A stretch of 14,376 nt of DNA from Flavobacteriales bacterium (GCA_002697505.1 NZWA01000064.1:8964-23339), one strand, 5' to 3'; shown: positions 7,160 through 14,376, counted from the stretch's first letter. Notes: generated by a model from the letters alone, not told the origin. Made by a program: numbers and translations.

Positions 7160-10100
7160 TCAGTTAAACCCAAGATTTACGGGTTCGTTTACCTTAAGTG
7201 GTAGTTTTGTTGGTGATTCCAATACTACTGCATCTTTTGGTAAATTATTAGGTGATGCAAGTGAAGTAACAGGTATCACTACTACTTATGATGGTAATAA
7301 AACCGTATTAAACTCTGATTTAGGAGATTTATTCACTAATCAGTTTAATGCAGGAACTACAGGTAGTGTTTCTGAATTTTTAGATGCTGTATTCTTTCCA
7401 AATACTGCACCAAGTGTATCATCAAGTCAATTTACAATCAATGAATTTGAAGTAAGTGGTTCTTCAGTAGGAACAATCACTGCAACTGATGCGGAATCTG
7501 CAAACCAAACCTTAACATTTGTTACTCAAAGTGGATATTCAGATGATTTCTTTAAAATTCATAGTGGAAGTGGAGCAATCACATTAAATACAATGTCAAG
7601 TGCAAGTTTCAACACCGATAGTGGAAATCACGCAGGTGGTGATTCACATCCATTTTTAATTGGAGTTGAAGATGGAATCACAACATCAAATGCAACAATT
7701 TATATTAGAGTAACACCAAATACTGCACCAATATTTAGAACTACGAGTGTAAGTGGAACACAAATTACTGCAAATACAGGTAGTGTGAATGAAAACACAA
7801 CAAGTGGAACAACTGTATTAACTATGTTCGTTACAGATACAGAAAGTGATACAATTACCGTATCACCAATATCTCAAAGTGCAGATAATCATTTTTCAAT
7901 AAGTACATCAAGTGTAGTTGGTGGAAAACGAATTTTATTACAAACTGCAACTGCAAGTTTTGATTTTGATGATAAATCACAATACAAAATGTTTGTAAGT
8001 GCATCAGACCAACATTTTGGTTCATCAACGAGTTCAAGTGGGTTTGTAACAACATTACCTATCGAGGTTAATGTTACACAAAACCAAGCACCTACTATGG
8101 CAAGTCAAGCTTTTACAATAAATGAAAGTAGTGGAAGTAATGATAATAATAATGGGTTGGGTGCAAATAGTAATTCATTAACGACTGTTGGTACTATTGT
8201 AACTAATGATAATGAGGGTGATACCGTAACATTTACGGGTTTAACATTAACGAGTGGAAGTGGTGGTTCAAATGGTTCACAATCAGACCCAAGTGATAAT
8301 CCATTTCAAGTAACAAGTGCAGGAGTATTACAATTAAAAGCAGGACAATTTCTTAATAGTGATATTTTTAATAAGTACACATATGATGCAACTTATAAAG
8401 ATAATTTTAATGCAGCAAGTTCAAGTGGAGTTATCACTATCAACATTGCTGATGACCCACAACCAAGTTTAACAAGTAATGGAACATTTTATATTATAGA
8501 AAGTGCAGTGAGTGGAGCACTTGTTAGAACTAATTCTAATGGTAGAACAGGTACACAAGCAGATTTTAATTCTAATGAAACTGTATTTTTTGAATTAAAT
8601 CCTGATACGGGTAGTTTACATATTAATTCAAGTAATGGTAATATAAGTTTAAATAATAATGTTAGTGAATCTATTTACACTAATGATGCAGGAAACCAAT
8701 TAAGTGGTAGTGTAACTGCAAGTAATGCATTTGGAACTTCAGTAAGTACAACATTTAATGTGAATGTTGCAATAAACAATGCACCAACACCAAGTTTCAG
8801 TAATACAAGTGCAAACATAAATACAAATGGGGCAAGACCAAGTAACACAATCACCACAATATCATTTAGTGATACGGAAAGTGATACATTACAACATTCA
8901 TCATTTGTATTCACAGACCCAAGTGGACAATTAAATTCTGTCAAAAGTGGTGATACCTATTTGATACAACCATCTCAAAACTTAAGTGGTTCAGATTATC
9001 AAATGACTGCTTCTATACAAGATATTCATGGATTTAGAACAGGTACAACCACACATGATATTACAATTGCACAGGCACCATTAGGAACATTAACCACAAA
9101 TGGAACTTTCTATATTATTGAAAGTGCAGTAAGTGGAGCATTAATCAGAACAAACTCAAATGGATTTAGTGGAACACAAGGTGATTTAGGAGTAACTTAT
9201 TCACCACAATATAATTCAGCAGCAGTTCAAGGATTTAGTGTATTTGAAAATGATGGTTCAACACCACATCAATTCGTTACATCATCCGCCGCAGGTGCTT
9301 TAAGTATAAAAGCAAATGTTAGTCAATCTGCGTTCGTAAGTGGAACATCAATGACTGCATCAGTACATTATACAGACCAATTTGATAATGTTGGTAGTGG
9401 AAGTATAACCGTAAATGTGAGACCAAATACTGCACCATCAATAACATTAACACCAAGTTCTCAAACTTTATCTACAGAAAAAGTTACAAGTGGTTCAGTA
9501 ATAGTAACTGCAACATTCTCTGATACAGAAAGTGATGATATAAATCTTAATACATTCTCATTGACAGGAACACATGGAAGTTTATTAACAGGTACAACAG
9601 TTGGTAGTACAGTTCAAATATCTACAAATACAGATTTATCTGCAAGTAACCAACAATATCAATTTACTGCAAATGTAGATGATGAACATGGATTCAATAC
9701 GGGTACTGCAGCTGGAACATTAACTGTAACACCTATGGTTTATTTTTATAAACAAACACAAGGTGTAGGTTCAATGAATTCAGGTAATGCAATATCAATC
9801 TTGGGTGATTCAGGTGGTGATGATGTAGATGTAACTACTAATTCAGTAATAGATAATTTTAAGAGTGGTTCAATTGGTAGTGGTTCATTTGCAACAAGTG
9901 GTGGACAAGTAACCTTGATTACTTCACAAAGTGTTAGTGATTTAGGTGGTACTACATTTAGAAATTTTGGAGCAATAGATTTAAGTGGTAATAGTGGTAA
10001 TGGACATAGTTGGTTGGCATTATTCCCAAGTTCTTCTGCAATTGGTGGTAAACCAAACTCAATGGGAACTTCTTTAGGTGGAAGTACTGCAGGAGAATAT

Positions 10101-10289
10101 GTAATGTATAATGATAACTCAATTGCAGATGCGGTCGAAACTGCAGGAGTACATTATTTTAGTGTTAACAGCCCAATTAGAGGTGTATCACGATATGGTA
10201 TGATTCATGGTGTTGGAGCAAACACCGAAAACAATCAGTATTATCATTTAGTACCATCAAGTGGTTCTGCACCATCAAGTGAGATATAG
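7140..10289 (+). CDS. Large tail fibre/adhesin with about seven cadherin/Ig-like repeats
   Basis: The 1049-residue product opens with 'MALIRSSQLNPRFTGSF', an N-terminal style common in marine myophage fibres. From about residue 88 it is a chain of units of roughly 100-125 residues starting near 88 (NTAPSV), 194 (NTAPIF), 315 (NQAPTM), 441 (QPSL), 546 (NNAP), 646 (PLGTL) and 763 (NTAPSI). Units carry cadherin-like phrases such as 'VGTITATDAES' and 'FTDTESD'/'FSDTESD', whose acidic residues could bind calcium. Two units share a nearly identical opening, 'NGTFYIIESAVSGAL'. Residues 866-1049 form a different Gly/Ser-rich end domain ('RYGMIHGVGANTENNQYYHL') that may be the tip. It probably projects from the baseplate or virion and binds the host surface. 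There is no signal peptide, as expected for a virion protein. The start overlaps the preceding small ORF; AGAAG at about 7127-7131 is a possible ribosome site. Confidence 0.8.
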   Translation: MALIRSSQLNPRFTGSFTLSGSFVGDSNTTASFGKLLGDASEVTGITTTYDGNKTVLNSDLGDLFTNQFNAGTTGSVSEFLDAVFFPNTAPSVSSSQFTINEFEVSGSSVGTITATDAESANQTLTFVTQSGYSDDFFKIHSGSGAITLNTMSSASFNTDSGNHAGGDSHPFLIGVEDGITTSNATIYIRVTPNTAPIFRTTSVSGTQITANTGSVNENTTSGTTVLTMFVTDTESDTITVSPISQSADNHFSISTSSVVGGKRILLQTATASFDFDDKSQYKMFVSASDQHFGSSTSSSGFVTTLPIEVNVTQNQAPTMASQAFTINESSGSNDNNNGLGANSNSLTTVGTIVTNDNEGDTVTFTGLTLTSGSGGSNGSQSDPSDNPFQVTSAGVLQLKAGQFLNSDIFNKYTYDATYKDNFNAASSSGVITINIADDPQPSLTSNGTFYIIESAVSGALVRTNSNGRTGTQADFNSNETVFFELNPDTGSLHINSSNGNISLNNNVSESIYTNDAGNQLSGSVTASNAFGTSVSTTFNVNVAINNAPTPSFSNTSANINTNGARPSNTITTISFSDTESDTLQHSSFVFTDPSGQLNSVKSGDTYLIQPSQNLSGSDYQMTASIQDIHGFRTGTTTHDITIAQAPLGTLTTNGTFYIIESAVSGALIRTNSNGFSGTQGDLGVTYSPQYNSAAVQGFSVFENDGSTPHQFVTSSAAGALSIKANVSQSAFVSGTSMTASVHYTDQFDNVGSGSITVNVRPNTAPSITLTPSSQTLSTEKVTSGSVIVTATFSDTESDDINLNTFSLTGTHGSLLTGTTVGSTVQISTNTDLSASNQQYQFTANVDDEHGFNTGTAAGTLTVTPMVYFYKQTQGVGSMNSGNAISILGDSGGDDVDVTTNSVIDNFKSGSIGSGSFATSGGQVTLITSQSVSDLGGTTFRNFGAIDLSGNSGNGHSWLALFPSSSAIGGKPNSMGTSLGGSTAGEYVMYNDNSIADAVETAGVHYFSVNSPIRGVSRYGMIHGVGANTENNQYYHLVPSSGSAPSSEI
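8471..8568 (+). repeat. Near-identical fibre sub-repeat, copy 1
   Basis: This segment encodes a unit beginning 'NGTFYIIESAVSGALVRTNS' and ending near 'GTQADF'. It matches the copy at 9093-9189 almost residue for residue, far more closely than the other repeats of the fibre match each other. Confidence 0.85.
9093..9189 (+). repeat. Near-identical fibre sub-repeat, copy 2
   Basis: This segment encodes 'NGTFYIIESAVSGALIRTNS' and ends near 'GTQGDL'. Most differences from copy 1 are synonymous third-base changes, which suggests a fairly recent duplication kept by selection or refreshed by recombination. Confidence 0.85.
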
Positions 10290-10298
10290 GAGAGATAA

Positions 10299-10910
10299 AT
10301 GGCATTAAATTTTGGACAATCGTTAGGAGTAACTGGTAATATTAAATTAACAGATATTGATTTAGTATCAGGTGGATATCGTACACTTTCCACGACCGCA
10401 GATACTGGTAGTATTCCTATTAATAGATTGGAAGATGGACAGGTATTTTATATACAAGATTCAGATGAACTATTTAAAGTTAGTGAATCACTTGCAGATA
10501 ATGAAATTACTTTTGAAAACTCATATACATTTTTACCATTTTCTTGGCCAGCATCAGCAGGTGCTGCAAGTAATATACCTGCAGAGGATAATGTCTTCAA
10601 TTTAGGAAGTGAAGCAAAATCTTGGAAAGATTTACATGTCGATGGAACAATCAATATGGGTACGGGCATAGATTTTAATAGAAATAGTTCACAATTAAGT
10701 GTAACAGGTAGTTCATTTAATTTTAAATCAACAGATAGTTCTGATTTATTTACAATTTATAATAATAGTGATGAATTATCAGTTCAATTTGATGATAAAG
10801 TATTAGTATTAGGTTCAACCACTGGTACACCACCTACTGCAGTAGCAGGTGGATTGTTTTATAGTGGTTCAGATGAGTGGTTTTTGGGATACGAAAACTC
10901 ACCTACTTAA
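10299..10910 (+). CDS. Fibre- or baseplate-associated structural protein (203 aa)
   Basis: The product begins 'MALNFGQSLGVTGNIKL'. Residues 35-60 ('TGSIPINRLEDGQVFYIQD') look like a compact folded segment. Near residues 101-117 it has 'LGSEAKSWKDLHVDGT', a motif also found in the last gene of the window as 'LGASGKEWKDLYIDGT' and common in marine phage fibres. The C-terminus ('AVAGGLFYSGSDEWFLGYE') resembles the terminal part of virion surface proteins that end in a small beta-rich domain. It lies 9 nt after the large fibre gene, and AGGAG overlaps that gene's stop, so the two are probably co-translated. This could be a partner or a cap of the large fibre, which is inference from position. No catalytic motif is seen. 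Confidence 0.65.
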   Translation: MALNFGQSLGVTGNIKLTDIDLVSGGYRTLSTTADTGSIPINRLEDGQVFYIQDSDELFKVSESLADNEITFENSYTFLPFSWPASAGAASNIPAEDNVFNLGSEAKSWKDLHVDGTINMGTGIDFNRNSSQLSVTGSSFNFKSTDSSDLFTIYNNSDELSVQFDDKVLVLGSTTGTPPTAVAGGLFYSGSDEWFLGYENSPT

Positions 10911-10917
10911 TATTTAT
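10909..10917 (+). promoter_or_regulatory. Candidate late-promoter motif ahead of 535-aa fibre
   Basis: AATATTTAT begins on the last bases of the previous stop codon and lies 47 nt before the next start. It is the third copy of the RATATTTAT motif and, like the copy at 6868, continues ATAAG. Confidence 0.42.
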
Positions 10918-10931
10918 AAGAGAAGAAAAAC

Positions 10932-10946
10932 ACTCGAAAATCGAGT
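10932..10946 (+). promoter_or_regulatory. Hairpin in leader of 535-aa fibre
   Basis: ACTCGA (10932-10937) and TCGAGT (10941-10946) pair perfectly around an AAA loop. The hairpin lies between the motif at 10909 and the ribosome site GGGAG at 10953. There is no T run, so it is not a terminator. It could stabilise the 5' end of the message or tune ribosome access. Confidence 0.4.
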
Positions 10947-10964
10947 ATAAATGGGAGAAAAATA

Positions 10965-12572
10965 ATGGCACAATGGAGAAAAGTAGTAGTATCAGGTTCT
11001 TCACCAGAGTTTGCAGATGTAACTCTTAGTGGTGATTTAACCGTTGAAGGTGGAGATATTACTTTAGGTAGTACAAGTATCTTTTCCGGCGGGGATACTA
11101 CTTCATTAAATAATATTGATGCACTTGACGCGACAACGGAGGCAACAATTGAATCTGCTATAGATACTTTAAGTAATCTAACAGCAGCAAGTTCACTTGT
11201 CACTGTCTCTACTTTGAATTCAGGTGCTATATCAAGTGGGTTCGGAAATATCGATATCGGTACTTCCACACTAAACGCTGGGAACACAACACTTGATAAT
11301 TTCACAAATAATTCAGCAGTAGCAGATTCAAATATAACTGGTTCATTTACTGGTTCATTTACTGGTGATGGTACGAACATTGATTTAAGTTCTAACACTA
11401 CAATTGGTAGTGAAATGTTTAAAACAATTTCTGTATCAGGTCAAGATGATGTTGTAGCAGAATCAAATGCAGATACATTAACATTTGCAGCAGGTGAGGG
11501 TATAGATATAACCACAACCGCAGCTTCAGATACGATAACATTAGCAGCAGAAGATGCAAGTGATTCCAATAAAGGTGTTGCTTCATTCAGTACTGATAAC
11601 TTTAGTGTATCAAGTGGTGCAGTAACTATTAAAGATAGTGGTGTATCAAATGATGAACTTGCTGGTTCAATTGCGAACTCAAAACTTGCGAATTCTACAA
11701 TTAGTGGAGTTGCACTTGGTAGTAATTTAAATTCATTATCGATAACTGCAAATGGTGGTATCGGAATGACTTCTTATAATGGAAGTGCAGCAGTAAGTAA
11801 CTTGGCATTAGATATCGATGGAATGACTGATATAGGTGCAGCAATTGCAAGTGGTGATTTAATCGTTGTTGATGATGGTGCAGATGGTACAAATAGAAAA
11901 TCTACAATTGATAGAGTTGCAACTCTATTTGCGGGAGATGGATTGACTGCCTCAAGTGCGGTAATGGCAGTAAATGTTGATGATACAACAATTGAAACAA
12001 ATAGTGATTCAGTTAGAGCAAAAACAGCAGCAATCGCAGATGGTGGAACTGCTCTTGCAACTGCAGACCAGATTCATACATTCTACACCGCAGGTGGAAG
12101 TAATCTAGCAACTGCATTAAATACAGATTTAGGTGGTAACTTTACAATCGGTAATCAAGCAGATGATACTGCAACCTTTACAGGTGGAGTAACAATTGAG
12201 GGTGATTTAGATGTAAATGGTTCACTTACAACAATTGATAGTACAAATCTAAGAGTAACTGATAGATTTATTCAGGCAGCAAGTGGTTCAACAAGTGGTG
12301 ATGGTGGATTAATCGTAACAACAGGTGCAAATGGAGTTGGTACTGCATTTGGATTTGATGATTCTGCAAATCGTTGGGCATTAACACCAGCAGATGGTAC
12401 ATCACACGATGCTACTTCAATAGACCCAAAACAATATGTAGTATCAGTTAGTGGTTCGGCAGTAAATCCAGTAGCAGATGCTAATCCAAGTGATTTTGGT
12501 AATGGTGCTACAAATAGAATCGGTATGATGCATGTGAATACTTCAAATGGAGAGATTTGGATTTATAGTTAA
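10965..12572 (+). CDS. Modular tail fibre protein (535 aa)
   Basis: The product opens with 'MAQWRKVVVSGSSPEF', paralogous to the opening of the gene at 12957. A Ser/Thr/Asn-rich shaft follows, with 'TGSFTGSFTGDG' encoded by a perfect 12-nt tandem repeat (ACTGGTTCATTT, 11337-11360). From residue 177 come blocks shared with the last fibre of the window: 'GEGIDIT', 'NKGVASFSTDNFSVSSGAV', 'DELAGSIANSKL', 'ALDIDGMTDIGAAI..ADGTNRK' and 'AGDGLTASSAV'. From about residue 409, 'VTIEGDLDVNGSLTTIDS' and 'NLRVTDRFIQAASGS' start a C-terminal region ending 'GMMHVNTSNGEIWIYS', a style common at the ends of cyanophage and other marine phage fibres. It is probably a trimeric fibre that binds the host or extends other fibres. 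GGGAG at 10953-10957 supports the start. Confidence 0.8.
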   Translation: MAQWRKVVVSGSSPEFADVTLSGDLTVEGGDITLGSTSIFSGGDTTSLNNIDALDATTEATIESAIDTLSNLTAASSLVTVSTLNSGAISSGFGNIDIGTSTLNAGNTTLDNFTNNSAVADSNITGSFTGSFTGDGTNIDLSSNTTIGSEMFKTISVSGQDDVVAESNADTLTFAAGEGIDITTTAASDTITLAAEDASDSNKGVASFSTDNFSVSSGAVTIKDSGVSNDELAGSIANSKLANSTISGVALGSNLNSLSITANGGIGMTSYNGSAAVSNLALDIDGMTDIGAAIASGDLIVVDDGADGTNRKSTIDRVATLFAGDGLTASSAVMAVNVDDTTIETNSDSVRAKTAAIADGGTALATADQIHTFYTAGGSNLATALNTDLGGNFTIGNQADDTATFTGGVTIEGDLDVNGSLTTIDSTNLRVTDRFIQAASGSTSGDGGLIVTTGANGVGTAFGFDDSANRWALTPADGTSHDATSIDPKQYVVSVSGSAVNPVADANPSDFGNGATNRIGMMHVNTSNGEIWIYS

Positions 12573-12591
12573 TAATTAAACGAGGTTACAA

Positions 12592-12882
12592 ATGGCGATA
12601 AGAGCTAAAGAACACAGAAATGTGGTTGATGAAGTGGCAAGATTGAGTAAGGTTGAAATAGAGTTTTTGTTTGAGTTAATTAAAAACTCTATGATACCAG
12701 GTAGAAATATCAGTATTGCATTTGATATCATCAATAAATTAAAAAGACAACATCAAATACAAAGTATTGATGTAAAGGATTTAAAACTTTCAAAAGAGAA
12801 AGTGATAAAACCAAAAACACAAGAAGAGAAGGCTCGTGAACTTCTGAAAGAAGAAAAGGGAGAACTCTTCATAAAAGAGTAA
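12592..12882 (+). CDS. Hypothetical small charged protein in fibre cluster (96 aa)
   Basis: I do not recognise this protein. Residues 8-50 read as two or three amphipathic helices ('NVVDEVARLSKVEIEFLFEL', then 'SIAFDIINKLKRQHQ'). The rest is highly charged with many Lys and Glu ('EEKARELLKEEKGELFIKE'). It lacks the Ser/Thr/Gly composition of its neighbours, so it is unlikely to be a fibre part. No Cys, signal peptide, membrane segment or enzyme motif is present. It begins 19 nt after the fibre stop, with CGAGG as a modest ribosome site, and is read in the same direction. A small assembly factor or regulator is possible, but nothing in the sequence decides this. Confidence 0.6.
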   Translation: MAIRAKEHRNVVDEVARLSKVEIEFLFELIKNSMIPGRNISIAFDIINKLKRQHQIQSIDVKDLKLSKEKVIKPKTQEEKARELLKEEKGELFIKE

Positions 12883-12891
12883 CTTTATTGG

Positions 12892-12913
12892 CCTGATGTG
12901 TGGCAACATTAGG
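12892..12913 (+). other. Hairpin in the gap before the short fibre gene
   Basis: CCTGATGT (12892-12899) pairs with ACATTAGG (12906-12913) around a six-base loop, with one G-T pair. No T run follows. The 74-nt gap looks richer in G and C than its surroundings. It also holds two overlapping micro-frames: GTG 12900 to TGA 12929 (MATLGSGLE), whose stop overlaps an ATG (12926) that reads MSNQP to the TAA at 12941. Function is unknown. Confidence 0.35.
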
Positions 12914-12956
12914 AAGTGGGCTCGAATGAGTAACCAACCATAAGGAGATAAATTAG

Positions 12957-13316
12957 ATGCCAAATTGGAAAAAAGTAATAGTATCGGGTAGTAATGCCGA
13001 ATTAAATCAAGTATCTGCATCATTTAGTGGTTCATTTCAAGGTGATGGTAGTCAATTAACTGGTGTAGGTAGTTCTATCACAATTCAAGATGAGGGAAGT
13101 AACCTTACAACAGCAGCATCTCAAATAAATTTCGTAGGTAGTGGTGTAACTGCTACAACAAGTGGTAATAATGTTACTGCAACTATCGCAGGTGCAGATT
13201 TAGCAGCGGTATTTGAAGAAGATGGTAATGGTGATTTGATGCCAACCACAAGTACAGAAGGTTTAAGTGTTTTTTATGAGTTAGATAGTAACAATGATAT
13301 ACAACCGAGAGCATAA
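12957..13316 (+). CDS. Short tail fibre-like protein (119 aa)
   Basis: The product opens with 'MPNWKKVIVSGSNAELNQVS', followed by 'GSFQGDGSQLTGVG' and 'TTAASQINFVGSGVTAT'. These phrases are typical of the N-terminal part of marine T4-type phage fibres. The protein then ends soon after an acidic segment ('VFEEDGNGDLMPTTSTEG'), so it lacks the long shaft of its paralogue at 10965. It may be a naturally short adaptor fibre or a fibre reduced to its anchoring part. The end is clean: a TAA, then a gap holding a promoter-like motif, with no continuation in another frame that I could see. AAGGAG at 12942-12947 supports the start. Confidence 0.7.
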   Translation: MPNWKKVIVSGSNAELNQVSASFSGSFQGDGSQLTGVGSSITIQDEGSNLTTAASQINFVGSGVTATTSGNNVTATIAGADLAAVFEEDGNGDLMPTTSTEGLSVFYELDSNNDIQPRA

Positions 13317-13342
13317 AAAAACAGATGATAATTAAAAAAATA

Positions 13343-13351
13343 AATATTTAT
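13343..13351 (+). promoter_or_regulatory. Candidate late-promoter motif ahead of last fibre
   Basis: AATATTTAT sits inside a very AT-rich 59-nt gap, 24 nt before the next start. Here the motif overlaps a palindrome (TAAATATTTA, 13341-13350), so AATAAATA is also present on the + strand (13339-13346), one base from the T4 late element. Confidence 0.42.
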
Positions 13352-13375
13352 ATAAAATAGGAAATCGGAGTAGAG

Positions 13376-14376
13376 ATGCCAACAAAGAATATAGTACCAA
13401 GAAGTAATAAGGAAGGTCAATTAGGAACCAACGCCAAAAAGTGGGATAAAGTTATTGCCCACTCTGGTAGTTTTGAAACAGTAAGTGGTTCGATAACACC
13501 ACAAGTAGATGATGCATTTGATTTAGGTGCAAGTGGTAAAGAATGGAAAGATTTATACATTGATGGTACTGCAAATATCGATAGTTTGGCAATGGGTACA
13601 ACGGTTACTTCTATCTTAGACGAAGATGATTTAAGTTCAAATAGTGCAACTGGACTTGCAACACAACAAAGTATTAAAGCTTATGTAGATTCCCAAACAA
13701 CTGCTCAAGATTTAGATGCCACAACAGATAGTGGTACTATAGATATAGATTTAGATAGTGAAACTCTAACGATTGCAGGTGGTGAGGGTATTGATACTTC
13801 TGCCACAGGCACCACTATCACGATTGCAGGGGAAGAGGCAAGTACATCTAATAAAGGTGTTGCATCTTTCAGTTCTGATAACTTCGCTGTTTCAAGTGGA
13901 GTGGTTACGATTAAAGATTCGGGTGTAATACTTGGAACAGAAACTACAGGTAATTATGTATCCACAGCTGTAGCAGGAAATGGTATTGATGTAAGTGGAG
14001 CCACAGGTGATGTAACGATTTCGATTGGTTCGGGTGAAGTTACAAGTACTATGTTAGCAACTGCAGTTGCTGGTGATGGTTTAGCAGGTGGTGGTGGTTC
14101 AGCATTAAGTGTTACTGTTGATGATTCATCTATAGAAATTAATTCCGATTCATTAAGAGTTAAGGCAAGTGGTATTACAAATGCCATGTTGGCAGGTTCA
14201 ATTGCCGATTCAAAACTAAGTACAATATCTACAGCTAATAAAGTTTCAATAGATGCACTTGATATAGATGGTGGAACTGCTATTGGTGAGGCAGTTGCAG
14301 ATGCAGATTTATTTATTACAGATAATGGAGCAGGTGGTACTAATAGAAAGGTAACTGCTTCAGCATTAAAAACTTA
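13376..14376 (+). CDS. Modular tail fibre protein (3' partial)
   Basis: The frame opens at the ATG at 13376 (GGAG at 13367-13370) and has no stop before the right edge, giving at least 333 residues. It begins 'MPTKNIVPRSNKEGQLGTNA' and then 'KKWDKVIAHSGSF'. 'LGASGKEWKDLYIDGT' near residues 50-66 matches a motif in the 203-residue protein. Further on are blocks shared with the 535-residue fibre: 'GGEGIDTS', 'NKGVASFSSDNFAVSSGVV', 'AGDGLAGGGGSAL..VDDSSIEINSDSL', 'NAMLAGSIADSKL' and 'ALDIDGGTAIGEAV..AGGTNRK'. Their order differs from that fibre. The Ser/Thr/Gly-rich, helix-poor composition suggests a beta-structured trimeric fibre. The receptor-binding end lies outside the window. Confidence 0.8.
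   Translation, partial: MPTKNIVPRSNKEGQLGTNAKKWDKVIAHSGSFETVSGSITPQVDDAFDLGASGKEWKDLYIDGTANIDSLAMGTTVTSILDEDDLSSNSATGLATQQSIKAYVDSQTTAQDLDATTDSGTIDIDLDSETLTIAGGEGIDTSATGTTITIAGEEASTSNKGVASFSSDNFAVSSGVVTIKDSGVILGTETTGNYVSTAVAGNGIDVSGATGDVTISIGSGEVTSTMLATAVAGDGLAGGGGSALSVTVDDSSIEINSDSLRVKASGITNAMLAGSIADSKLSTISTANKVSIDALDIDGGTAIGEAVADADLFITDNGAGGTNRKVTASALKT

Noticed and set aside
10946..10953. TATAAATG in the leader of the 535-aa fibre as a late promoter
   Set aside because: Transcription from it would start too near the start codon to include the ribosome site, and part of it belongs to the hairpin.
11337..11360. Two perfect 12-nt tandem repeats as a phase-variation tract
   Set aside because: The unit is a multiple of three, so copy changes would not shift the frame, and it encodes the common fibre phrase TGSF.
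10907..11398. Long minus-strand frames, such as this one and 8675-8944
   Set aside because: They lie opposite well-supported fibre genes. Their Val/Leu/Ser-rich content is what antisense of Asn/Thr/Ser-rich coding gives, and they have no ribosome sites.
12911..12940. tRNA-like T-loop (CTCGAAT) in the gap before the short fibre
   Set aside because: The flanking bases do not pair as a T-arm, and no acceptor or anticodon arm can be drawn.
5986..14376. Diversity-generating retroelement in the fibre region
   Set aside because: No reverse transcriptase and no template/variable repeat pair with adenine-specific differences was seen. The repeats present fit ordinary duplication. An element beyond the right edge cannot be excluded.

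Overview
The window reads as part of the late structural region of a T4-superfamily myovirus. It is AT-rich, every supported gene lies on the + strand, and gaps are short with Shine-Dalgarno sites just ahead of most starts. The head and neck proteins can be recognised by motif, and the fibre proteins have the low-complexity Ser/Thr/Gly/Asn style common in marine myophages (openings such as 'WKKVIVSGS' and 'MALIRSSQLN'). The host cannot be named from the sequence. No tRNA, CRISPR array, insertion sequence or host gene was seen.

Region 1 (1-2577) is the head module: the end of an acidic prohead scaffold gene (gp22-like, cut by the left edge), then the major capsid protein (gp23-like), closed by a strong intrinsic terminator. 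Region 2 (2581-5977) is the neck and tail-completion module: gp13-, gp14- and gp15-like genes packed with 4-nt and -1-nt spacing. The gp15-like protein carries an extra C-terminal fibre-type module of about 240 residues. Region 3 (5986-14376) is a run of six fibre or adhesin-type genes: a free-standing paralogue of that module, a 1049-residue fibre with about seven cadherin/Ig-like repeats, a 203-residue protein, a 535-residue fibre, a 119-residue short fibre, and a last fibre running off the right edge. Two small non-fibre ORFs sit among them: a zinc-finger/NUMOD3-like fragment of a homing-endonuclease type protein, and an unrecognised 96-residue charged protein.

The scaffold and capsid proteins build the prohead. 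The gp13/gp14/gp15-like proteins finish the neck and cap the tail. The downstream fibres probably decorate the baseplate or virion and bind the host. Placing gp13-gp15 directly after gp22-gp23 differs from T4, where gp13-gp15 come before them. A nine-base motif, RATATTTAT, occurs in four of the intergenic gaps and is a candidate late-promoter element. The most interesting points are the gp15-fibre module fusion with its adjacent stand-alone copy, the reordered homologous blocks in two fibres, the shared gap motif, and the nuclease-family fragment overlapping the large fibre.
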